Shown here: positions 34,409 to 41,132 of the stretch, in pieces
Layout: every line of letters begins with the position of its first letter
Position numbering within the stretch: the stretch's first letter is position 1
From: JBJHBP01 sp050485645
GTDB taxonomy: Bacteria > Pseudomonadota > Gammaproteobacteria > Steroidobacterales > Rariloculaceae
Assembly: GCA_050485645.1 (NCBI GenBank)
Contig: JBJHBT010000034.1
Coordinates: 1-41,132 of the forward strand
Reading direction: 5' to 3'
Length of the DNA stretch: 41,132 nt
Made by a program: the position numbers and the translations under genes
Notes under the pieces: model-generated
What the model saw: the letters and a program-made list of their open reading frames with translations, nothing else
Database searches by the model: none
What the model was told of the DNA's origin: nothing

Positions 34409-36124
34409 TCAACCGGCGCCGGATCCACCGGGACCGGATCGGCCGGATGGCCCGGCGGCCAGTACCGCTCCCTCGTGCACCGGCCCGACCGTGCGCTGAT
34501 ACACGCCCAGCCAGCCCCTCTGATCGGTGGCACCGAACTGCCGCGGGATCTGGCGGCGTACGGCCAGTGTGGCCTCGTCCACTTCCAGGTCCACGGTCCG
34601 CCCCGCCACGTCGATCGCGATCATGTCGCCGTTTTCCAGCCAGGCCAGCGGCCCGCCGGCGGCGGCCTCCGGCGACGCCTCACCCACGATCAGGCCTTCG
34701 TTCACGAGACCAGACAGCTGGCCTTCGGTGATCATCGCCACCTTGTCGATGAGTCCGGCGCCGTCGAGCGCGAAGGCGACGGCTGTCGTCATCGCCATGC
34801 CCGGGCCACCGATCACGCCCAGTCCGCGCAGCACAAGCACTTCGCCCGGCTGCACATGGCCGGCACGAATCGCATCCAGCGCCTCGTCGCGGGAGTGGTG
34901 GATATTCGCGGGGCCGCGGAAATGCAGCATGCGTTCGCCCGCTCCGCCCTGACGCACGATGCCGCCACCGGGCAACAGGCTGCCGCGCACCACCACCAGT
35001 GTCGGGCGCCGCGAAATCGGATTGTCGAGCGGTCGGATCACGTCGGGATCGGCGACCTCGACGCTGGCCAGTTCCTCGCGCAGCGTGCGCCCGGTAACCG
35101 TGACGGCATCCAGATCCAGCAGCGACTGCAGGCGCTTGAGGGTCGCGCGCGCGCCGCCGGCACGCTCAAAGTCCTCGATGAAGCCCGGGCCGTTGGGACG
35201 TATCGCGGCCAGCAGCGGTGCCTTGTCCGCGTAGGTGGCGAACAGCTCGTGGACGTCCACGTCGAGGCCCGCCTCGATCGCGATCGCCTGGAGGTGCTTG
35301 ACGCAGTTGATCGAACCGCTAAGCGCAAGCACGGTGAGTGCGGCGTTCTTCACCGCGCCGGCGGTGATCACATCGCGCGGCTTGAGGTCCTGCCACACCA
35401 TGTCGACGATGCGCGCACCGGCAGCGCGTGCCTGATCCATCATCTTCGTGCTCATGGCCGCCACCGGTGCGCCACCGGGCAGCGACATGCCCAGCGCCTC
35501 GCAGACGCTGTGCATGGAGTTCGCGGTGCCCATGCCGGCACACACCCCGGGGCTGCGTATCGCCTGATCGGCCATCGCGCCCAGCTCGTCCACCGTCATG
35601 CGCCCGGACGCCACGTGTCCGGCTTTCAGGAACACGTCCTCGATGTCCACGTGCTCACCACGATATTCACCGCTGGCCTGGTAGCCGCAGATCACGACAA
35701 TGGAGGGAATGTTGAGCCGGCCGGCCGCCATCAGCTGGCCTGGCGTGGTCTTATCGCAGGACGCCAGGCACACCATGCCATCGAGCAGCGCGCCTTCCAC
35801 CTGAACTTCGATGTCGGCCGCAATCAGGTCGCGGGTGGGCAGGATATAGGCGCCGCGCTTGCCGGCACTGGTGATGAAGTCGCTGGGTGCCGCGGTGCGC
35901 ACCTCAAAAGGCAGACCGCCGGCCTCGCGAATCGCCTTCTTCACCTCGGCCGCGATGCCGTCCAGGTGACTGAAACAGCTGGACAGCTCGGACGAGGAGT
36001 TCACGATCGCAATCTTCGGCTTCGCCATGTCCTCATCGGTGAGGCCGAGCGCGCGCCACTGGGCGCGCCGTCCGCCCCATTGCGGTGTGCCGGGTGCGAG
36101 GTTGCTGCGAAGAGTGCGCTTCAT
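34409..36124 (-). CDS. IlvD/Edd-family dehydratase, probably for a sugar acid
   Basis: A 571-residue iron-sulfur dehydratase. Cluster ligands are Cys50 (SSCFSHL), Cys123 (CLASCDKT) and Cys195 (PGVCAGMGTANSM); Lys125 in CDKTTPGQ binds magnesium when modified. It ends with GGPLAWLENGDMIAIDVAG, the usual C-terminal signature. Members include dihydroxyacid dehydratase (IlvD), gluconate-6-phosphate dehydratase (Edd) and pentonate/aldonate dehydratases. No branched-chain amino acid genes are nearby. Opposite it, 133 bases away, is a 2-hydroxyacid dehydrogenase and then an MFS transporter. I infer catabolism of a sugar acid or related hydroxyacid; the exact substrate is not readable. Confidence 0.9.
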   Translation of the reverse strand: MKRTLRSNLAPGTPQWGGRRAQWRALGLTDEDMAKPKIAIVNSSSELSSCFSHLDGIAAEVKKAIREAGGLPFEVRTAAPSDFITSAGKRGAYILPTRDLIAADIEVQVEGALLDGMVCLASCDKTTPGQLMAAGRLNIPSIVVICGYQASGEYRGEHVDIEDVFLKAGHVASGRMTVDELGAMADQAIRSPGVCAGMGTANSMHSVCEALGMSLPGGAPVAAMSTKMMDQARAAGARIVDMVWQDLKPRDVITAGAVKNAALTVLALSGSINCVKHLQAIAIEAGLDVDVHELFATYADKAPLLAAIRPNGPGFIEDFERAGGARATLKRLQSLLDLDAVTVTGRTLREELASVEVADPDVIRPLDNPISRRPTLVVVRGSLLPGGGIVRQGGAGERMLHFRGPANIHHSRDEALDAIRAGHVQPGEVLVLRGLGVIGGPGMAMTTAVAFALDGAGLIDKVAMITEGQLSGLVNEGLIVGEASPEAAAGGPLAWLENGDMIAIDVAGRTVDLEVDEATLAVRRQIPRQFGATDQRGWLGVYQRTVGPVHEGAVLAAGPSGRSGPGGSGAG

Positions 36125-36257
36125 GCCGTTGTTCCTGTGGGCCGGTATCAGATGCCGTCAGCCGTTCATCGTAGCAGCCCGGCGGACCCGGGTTCATCTG
36201 GCGCGCCACGTACCCGAACGCGCACGGCGACTATACTCGCCCTTCTCGAGGGGAAAA

Positions 36258-37277
36258 TTGAAGGTGGTCGCAGCCGTGAGCAGCGCAGTCACATGCAGAA
36301 TTCTGGTCTTTGCCGGTGCGGACGACGACTTGATCGACGCAGCCATTGGCACTATCGATCACGTCACGGTGCTGCGTGCCGCTGATCGTGAAGCGGCCTG
36401 CGCGGCGCTCGCTGATGCCGACGCTCTGGTATCGGCTGATCATGCCTGGGGCGAGGACATCGCCGCAGCGCTGCGCACTGCGCCGCGGCTGCGCTGGGTA
36501 CAGCTCACGACGGCCGGGTTCGACCGCCTGGAACGCACCACGATCCGCGGCGACGTGAAAGTAAGCACGATCGGCGATGCCGGCGCCGGCATGGTCAGCG
36601 AACACGCCATCACGCTGCTGCTGGCACTCTCCCGTCAGGTGCCCGCCATGGTCGCTGCGCAGTCGCGGAGCGAGTGGACGTTCGCCGATCTGGGCAAACG
36701 CGTCCGCGGCCTGCGCGACCTGAATCTCACCGTGCTCGGCTTCGGACATACCGGACGGGCCATCGCGCGCCTGGCCATGGCGTTCGGCGCCCGGGTCAGG
36801 GGCGTAGCGCGCAGCGCGCGCCGCGACAGCGCTACCGGTTGCCAGGTACTGGCGCTCAGTGCGCTGCACGAGGTGCTCGCCGACAGCGACGCGGTGGTGA
36901 TCACGCTGCCGCTGAACGCGGCGACGTCCGGGCTGTTCGACGCAGACGCGTTGGCATCGATGAAGCCCGGGGCGATGCTGGTCAATGTCTCGCGCGGACG
37001 CATCGTCGTCACCGATGCCCTGATCGACGCGCTGAACAGCGGCCGTCTGGCCGGTGCGGCGCTGGATGTGACCGACCCTGAACCGCTGCCTGCCGATCAC
37101 CCGTTGTGGCGGACGCCGCACGTGCTGATCTCACCACATGTGGCATGGGCCGGCGGCGGGATGCGCCAGCGTGAGAACGTGGCGACGAAGGTTGCCGACA
37201 ATGTCCGGCGATTCGCAGCCGGCGAGCGCCCCGATGACCTTGCGGACCTCGCGCCCGCGGGTCATCAACGAAACTGA
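36258..37277 (+). CDS. D-isomer-specific 2-hydroxyacid dehydrogenase
   Basis: About 339 residues. An NAD(P)-dependent reductase/dehydrogenase of 2-hydroxyacids. The nucleotide-binding motif is LTVLGFGHTG (GxGxxG, 161-166). Catalytic residues are Arg246 (NVSRGR), Glu275 (DPEPL) and His294 (ISPHVAW). The likely start is TTG at 36258, with AGGGG four bases upstream; GTG at 36264 is an alternative. The open frame extends much further upstream but overlaps the divergent dehydratase. TATACT at 36232-36237 may be its -10 element. It probably works with the dehydratase and the transporter in one hydroxyacid pathway. Confidence 0.9.
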   Translation: MKVVAAVSSAVTCRILVFAGADDDLIDAAIGTIDHVTVLRAADREAACAALADADALVSADHAWGEDIAAALRTAPRLRWVQLTTAGFDRLERTTIRGDVKVSTIGDAGAGMVSEHAITLLLALSRQVPAMVAAQSRSEWTFADLGKRVRGLRDLNLTVLGFGHTGRAIARLAMAFGARVRGVARSARRDSATGCQVLALSALHEVLADSDAVVITLPLNAATSGLFDADALASMKPGAMLVNVSRGRIVVTDALIDALNSGRLAGAALDVTDPEPLPADHPLWRTPHVLISPHVAWAGGGMRQRENVATKVADNVRRFAAGERPDDLADLAPAGHQRN

Positions 37278-37340
37278 GCCCTGCAACGGCCGGATAGAGC
37301 CGACCAACCGGGGGCGCCCGCCCTGCCTGGCATCCTCCCG

Positions 37341-37378
37341 AAAAAAAAAGCTGGCGCACCCTCTCGAGGTGCGCCAGC
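37341..37378 (-). terminator. Strong intrinsic terminator of the MFS gene
   Basis: A perfect 11-bp stem (GCTGGCGCACC, 37350-37360, with 37368-37378), a seven-base loop, and on the minus strand a run of nine T after it (37349-37341). It lies 32 bases after the MFS stop at 37411. On the plus strand it may also help to end the dehydrogenase message. Confidence 0.92.
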
Positions 37379-37410
37379 CTTGTCTTCCACGAATGCTCCT
37401 GAACGCCCGC

Positions 37411-38778
37411 CTAGCTGGTGCGGACCACCTCGGAGCGTTCCCCTTCGGCGGCCCTGGCCCGCGCCGCCACCATCGGCAGCAGCAGGATGCAGGCCGCGCA
37501 CAGCAGCAGCGGCACCGTCAGCATGCCCATGATGGACGAGGTCTCCGGATCAACGTTGAACCAACCGAAGACCATGATCGCCAGTGGTCCGAACACCGCG
37601 CCAAACCGTCCGACCGCCGTGGCCCAGCCGATACCGGTTGCGCGGATGCCGGGCGGATAGAACGTGGCCGCCAGCGCGTTCACCGCAAACTGGGCGCCGG
37701 ACGTACCGCCGCCGACGACGAGGATCAGCAGGCCCCATTGGAGGATCGTCGACTCGACCACCAGGAACAGGCCGAACGCGATGGTGGTGATCACGTAGGC
37801 GCAGAACATGCCATGAACCGTTTTGCCGCGATCGACAAGAAACGCCAGTGTCAGACCGCCGATGATGCCGCCGGCCTGAAGCAGCACGCCGCCACGCTGC
37901 GACTGCGGCACGGTCCACCCCTGATCAGCAAGCAGCTGCGGCATCCAGCTGATCAGGAAGTACAGCACGAACATGTTCAGGAAAAAGATCGCCCAGATCA
38001 GAAACGTGCGGTAGCGATACAGCGGCGCCACCAGCGTCGTAACCGACAGCTTCAGCTCGGCCGTGCGCGCCTCGGTGTAGATGCGCGACGGTTCGATATC
38101 AGGCGCCAGCCGCTTCAGCGTCTGCTTGATACGCTGATCGCCCGGATTACGTTCCATCATGAACCGCACCGACTCCGGCAGCCACAGATACAGCGCCAGC
38201 GCCAGCACCATCGGCAATATGCCGCCGACAATGAAAATGCCCTGCCAGCCCCATATGCCGGTGATGTTCGGCGCAATGAATCCGGCCGTCAGCGCGCCCA
38301 GCGCGATGTTGCAGTACATCAACGTGATCAGACGCGCACGCTTGGCCGCAGGCATGTATTCGGAGGTCAGCGCAATTGCGTTCGCAACGCTGGCGCCCAT
38401 GCCAAGACCCATGATGACGCGCCACAGGAGCAGCTGGTTCGGCGACGTTGCGGTAGCGGTGAGGAATGTACCGATGGCCATGATTACCGTGGCCCACACC
38501 AGTATCGCGCGGCGCCCGTAGCGATCACCCAGTGGCGACAGGAATGCGCCACCGAGCACGCCGCCGACGATGGCGGCCGACAGCGCGAACGCGAAATCCG
38601 CCCTTGGCAACCCCCAGGCCTCGACGAGGACGGGCACGGCCAGCGACATCGCCTGGATGTCATAGCCGTCGATGAATACATTGACCGAGCAAAGGATGAT
38701 CACGAGGATCTGCAGTTTGCTCAACGGGCGTTCGTCAATAACGCGGGTGATCTCAAGATCGGCTTGTGTCGTGGCCAA
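37411..38778 (-). CDS. MFS transporter, aromatic acid/H+ symporter type
   Basis: A 455-residue transporter with 12 membrane helices. It is typical of the AAHS family (aromatic or related carboxylates with protons): FIDGYDIQAM in helix 1 (Asp37 and Asp40), LGDRYGRR (83-90) as motif A between helices 2 and 3, LPESVRFM after helix 6, and a central cytoplasmic loop. TTG at 38778 with GGGGG eight bases upstream gives the normal N-terminus (ATTQADLEITRVI); the longer open frame would add 31 unlikely residues. Together with the dehydratase and dehydrogenase to its left it suggests uptake of an organic acid. It ends at a strong terminator. Confidence 0.9.
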   Translation of the reverse strand: MATTQADLEITRVIDERPLSKLQILVIILCSVNVFIDGYDIQAMSLAVPVLVEAWGLPRADFAFALSAAIVGGVLGGAFLSPLGDRYGRRAILVWATVIMAIGTFLTATATSPNQLLLWRVIMGLGMGASVANAIALTSEYMPAAKRARLITLMYCNIALGALTAGFIAPNITGIWGWQGIFIVGGILPMVLALALYLWLPESVRFMMERNPGDQRIKQTLKRLAPDIEPSRIYTEARTAELKLSVTTLVAPLYRYRTFLIWAIFFLNMFVLYFLISWMPQLLADQGWTVPQSQRGGVLLQAGGIIGGLTLAFLVDRGKTVHGMFCAYVITTIAFGLFLVVESTILQWGLLILVVGGGTSGAQFAVNALAATFYPPGIRATGIGWATAVGRFGAVFGPLAIMVFGWFNVDPETSSIMGMLTVPLLLCAACILLLPMVAARARAAEGERSEVVRTS

Positions 38779-39012
38779 AGCTTTGCCCCCAGTTGATTGA
38801 TTGTTGAAATAATGGTGGAAGGCGCCCCATGGGGCTGCGCGAGTATAAGTGTTCAGGCCGATGACGTACATGGCGGAGACCCGGGCGGGCCATTGGCGTC
38901 ATGGGGCTGTTCGGTCGCTTGGCGGCCGACGCGCCATCCGTCCGCCGGCGGTGGCGCGGATGGCAAACGTATGCGTCGGCGAAAGTTCCGCGATCTCCGC
39001 CGAACGAGCCAC

Positions 39013-39064
39013 GAACAGATTGCGATGCACCGAAACCTGAACAGCTTGCGATGCGCCGAAATGT
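39013..39064. repeat. 26-bp imperfect tandem duplication
   Basis: Two adjacent 26-base copies (39013-39038 and 39039-39064) sharing GAACAG, TTGCGATGC and CCGAAA, with five differences. A shorter related stretch follows. It lies upstream of the gene at 39108, in the promoter zone, and no gene covers it. It could be a repeated binding site. Confidence 0.65.
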
Positions 39065-39107
39065 GCGGCGATGTGCCGTGACCGCGCTGAGGTTCGACCC
39101 GCTGACC

Positions 39108-39548
39108 ATGACTGACCAACTGAATCTTCAATCCGTCCTCGAACAGCTGGCGCTGGCCGGCTGGCTGCTGTTCGTCGTCGGCATGCTGGTGCTGACGCTG
39201 GTAGGGATGGGCCGCATCCCGCCGCACTACGGGCGCGCCGGCATCTGTGCGCTGCTCACCGGCGCCGTCGTTATCATCACGTCACCGCCCTGGCAGCTGG
39301 GGCTGCTCGTCGCCGGACTGGCGGTTGCGGCGCTGCAGCTGCGCCGCTCTCGCAGCAAGGCACCGCTGTGGAATCCGACGCGGCGTCGCCATGAACCCTG
39401 GGATCAGGAAGCTGCGTTGCTGCGACTGTGCGGGGGCGACAGGGCGGTCGCCGAACGGCTCATCAGGCACGAGATCGAACGCAATCCCTCGCTGTCACGC
39501 GCCGGCGCAGCGCTGGCCGCCGCAACGCGATTGCGGCACGAGCGATAG
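39108..39548 (+). CDS. Small membrane protein of unknown function
   Basis: A 146-residue protein with two membrane helices (about 14-37 and 47-75) and a basic cytoplasmic C-terminal part (about 80-146). That part contains HEPWDQEAALLRLCGGDRAV and a helix with RLIRHEIERNPSLSRAGA. I do not recognise the family. ATG at 39108 is chosen because it gives a clean N-terminus before the first helix; GAGG is too far away to be a good site. The open frame continues upstream through the tandem duplication, so an earlier start is possible but unlikely. Confidence 0.65.
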   Translation: MTDQLNLQSVLEQLALAGWLLFVVGMLVLTLVGMGRIPPHYGRAGICALLTGAVVIITSPPWQLGLLVAGLAVAALQLRRSRSKAPLWNPTRRRHEPWDQEAALLRLCGGDRAVAERLIRHEIERNPSLSRAGAALAAATRLRHER

Positions 39549-39586
39549 CTCCCGCGCAGGACCGATTCGCTGGCACAGCCGACGGC

Positions 39587-39646
<60 letters not shown>

Positions 39647-39674
39647 TGCTGCTGCGGCGCCCTACTGCATTGCC

Positions 39675-40322
39675 CTACTGCATCGCGACGCGCACGCGAT
39701 CCAGCATGGACGCGGCCGCGGCGCCAGGCTCGGCCAGCGTCTCAGCGGAGGGCGCCGCGAAGAGACGCCGCAGGTCATCGAGCGCCAGGTAGTCCGGATG
39801 GTGCACTTCGGCGATGGTCGCGTAGACAATTGCCGGCTGATCGTCTCGCGCCACCCGCAGCTCAAACAGATGCGTGGCCAGCTGCAAGTCGGCCCGGGCG
39901 GCACCCGAATACGCCATCATCTCAAGGACCCTGTCGGTGGCCGGCACTGCACCAAACCACAGGTGCCGTCGTGTCACCGTCCAGCCGCGGCCGGCGAATA
40001 CCGCCCCTATCGAACCGCCCGCGAGAATCTCCGCATGCGCGTCGGCAGCCGTGGACGGGATTTCGTCCGCAAAGCGGACCACGGCGAAGGTGCGTGTGAC
40101 CTCCTCCCCGTGTTCGCTGTACAGGTTGGATACCCGCAGACGACCGTCCGCCACCAGCACACGTATGCCGTAGCTGCCGAACCGCTGTGCAATGCGCTCA
40201 CTGTTGAGCAGCCCGTCCGCCGGACCATGCTGCGCGATCGCTGCACCGACAGCCAGCAGGAGCCATGCCGCCATCCACCATCGCGGCCACTTCGGCCCGC
40301 CCGGCACCGGCGGTCGTCGCAT
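39675..40322 (-). CDS. Exported protein of unknown function
   Basis: A 215-residue protein with a long N-region (10-15 residues, Pro/Arg-rich) and a hydrophobic segment WWMAAWLLLAVGAAIAQ, so it is exported or membrane-anchored (cleavage possible after Ala30). The mature part has a strand-rich start (YGIRVLVADGRLRVSNLY), VTRTFAVVRFADEIP, and a helical end. I do not recognise a family. ATG at 40322 is used; a GTG at 40340 with GGGGTG four bases before it is an alternative that adds six residues. It diverges from the PAS-domain gene at 40526. Confidence 0.6.
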   Translation of the reverse strand: MRRPPVPGGPKWPRWWMAAWLLLAVGAAIAQHGPADGLLNSERIAQRFGSYGIRVLVADGRLRVSNLYSEHGEEVTRTFAVVRFADEIPSTAADAHAEILAGGSIGAVFAGRGWTVTRRHLWFGAVPATDRVLEMMAYSGAARADLQLATHLFELRVARDDQPAIVYATIAEVHHPDYLALDDLRRLFAAPSAETLAEPGAAAASMLDRVRVAMQ

Positions 40323-40525
40323 TCCATTCGTTCCGTTCACACGCACCCCGTTCCGACGCACCAGGCACACTAAGCGTGCACGCAACCCGGTGCGCCAGCA
40401 CACGAGATTGCAATTCTGCACCAGCTGTGTGCACGGCAGTTGATGAATTGTGACACCGCGCGCCGCATCAAACGATCAGGCAAAGCAAACTCACCTGCCT
40501 GACTGTCGTACTCCCGAGGCCCTGA

Positions 40526-41132
40526 ATGTCCCTGCCATCCGGTGCCGGCCGCGCGAATCGCAGCCCGGCCGCCCTGCGTTCCGTTTCCATGCCAACAGCC
40601 GCTTCCGATGTGGTTCCGGCCACGCCGGTCGACCTGCTTGCCCGACTGGACGCAATGATCTATCGCTGCGAAGCCGGTTCGGGCCAGCCATTCGAGTATC
40701 TGAACCCTGCAACCGAAGCGCTGACCGCGCTCCCCTACCAGCAGCTGCTCGCGGGTGGCCGACCTGCCTTTGACGCACTGATCGCCACCGATGACCGCGA
40801 GCCGGCCTGTGCCGCGATTGCGAACGCAATAGCGAATGGCGGGAGCTACCAGCTGGAGTACCGCATCCTGCGCGGCGACGGTGAGACGGTCTGGGTCCGT
40901 GAACGTGGCACCACAGTGGACTCTGCGGCCGGTCAGCGGGGACGCATCGAGGGCATCATCGAGGACATCACTGCGCGCCGTCACGCAGAAGAGAATCTGC
41001 GCGAGGCCGAACGCCGATACCACAGCCTGTTCGACAATGCGCTGGAAGGCATCTTTCGCACCACGCCGGATGGCCGCTACCTGGACGCCAATCCGGCGCT
41101 GGCACGGATCTACGGCTTCGACTCGCCACAGG
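40526..41132 (+). CDS. PAS-domain signalling protein (5' part, runs off window)
   Basis: The first 202 residues of a protein cut by the window edge. A first PAS/PAC unit covers about 42-152 (YLNPATEALTALPYQQL, then YQLEYRILRGDGETVWVRER, ending IEGIIEDITARRHAEE). A linker helix follows (LREAERRYHSLFDNA), then a second PAS starts (LEGIFRTTPDGRYLDANPAL, ARIYGFDSP). GAGG lies six bases before the ATG at 40526; a second ATG 21 codons later (40589) is possible. Proteins with this layout usually end in a GGDEF/EAL, adenylate cyclase or histidine kinase output, which lies outside the window. Confidence 0.85.
   Translation, partial: MSLPSGAGRANRSPAALRSVSMPTAASDVVPATPVDLLARLDAMIYRCEAGSGQPFEYLNPATEALTALPYQQLLAGGRPAFDALIATDDREPACAAIANAIANGGSYQLEYRILRGDGETVWVRERGTTVDSAAGQRGRIEGIIEDITARRHAEENLREAERRYHSLFDNALEGIFRTTPDGRYLDANPALARIYGFDSPQ

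Noticed and set aside
34208..36385. 725-codon plus-strand frame opposite the IlvD/Edd dehydratase
   Set aside because: High GC leaves the antisense frame open; composition (His, Arg, Gln rich) is typical of a shadow and the minus-strand gene has all family motifs.

Overview
The window looks like chromosomal DNA of a GC-rich proteobacterium, most likely an environmental gammaproteobacterium. The best evidence is the gene order miaB-ybeZ-ybeY-corC-lnt on the minus strand, the divergent ssb/uvrA pair beside it, and a rhombosortase next to a protease with a GlyGly-CTERM tail. The order or family cannot be fixed from the sequence alone. There are no rRNA or tRNA genes, CRISPR arrays, prophage genes or complete insertion sequences.

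Left part (1-16.6 kb) is accessory in character. It holds two small DUF6644-type membrane proteins, a lipid-anchored quinohemoprotein alcohol dehydrogenase, and a membrane protein followed by a 24-residue membrane peptide. Next come four minus-strand genes in a row: a secreted subtilisin-like protease with a GlyGly-CTERM tail, its likely processing enzyme rhombosortase, an ECF-type sigma factor and a transmembrane Ser/Thr kinase with TPR repeats. A secreted protein with three tandem SnoaL-like domains, a VapBC toxin-antitoxin operon with a dyad-rich operator, an unknown lipoprotein and two gene remnants (an outer-membrane barrel protein and a flavodoxin-like oxidoreductase) follow.

Middle part (16.6-28.7 kb) is housekeeping: an aldehyde dehydrogenase, then the compact operon miaB-ybeZ-ybeY-corC-lnt with a GFA-fold gene translationally coupled to its end, then ssb diverging from uvrA, which converges on a class I fructose-bisphosphate aldolase across a perfect hairpin.

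Right part (28.7-41.1 kb) mixes both. It has a TPR-like remnant, a DUF985 cupin, and an isolated threonyl-tRNA synthetase without a TGS domain. The leader of that synthetase carries a short ORF with a Thr-Thr pair, two mutually exclusive hairpins and an intrinsic terminator. Upstream lies a structured intergenic region with a 95-nt hairpin. Then follow a cation-diffusion-facilitator transporter, a SapC protein, and a likely sugar-acid or hydroxyacid cluster (IlvD/Edd dehydratase, D-2-hydroxyacid dehydrogenase, aromatic-acid-type MFS transporter). Two proteins of unknown function and the start of a PAS-domain signalling protein running off the edge complete the window.

The points most worth following are the thrS leader and its unusual synthetase, the protease-rhombosortase pair beside the sigma factor and kinase, the 24-residue peptide, and the structured 31.9-kb element. 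Three hexanucleotide microsatellites and a 14-mer that recurs directly after stop codons are notable repeats. Several starts are TTG or GTG, chosen by Shine-Dalgarno position and family N-termini.
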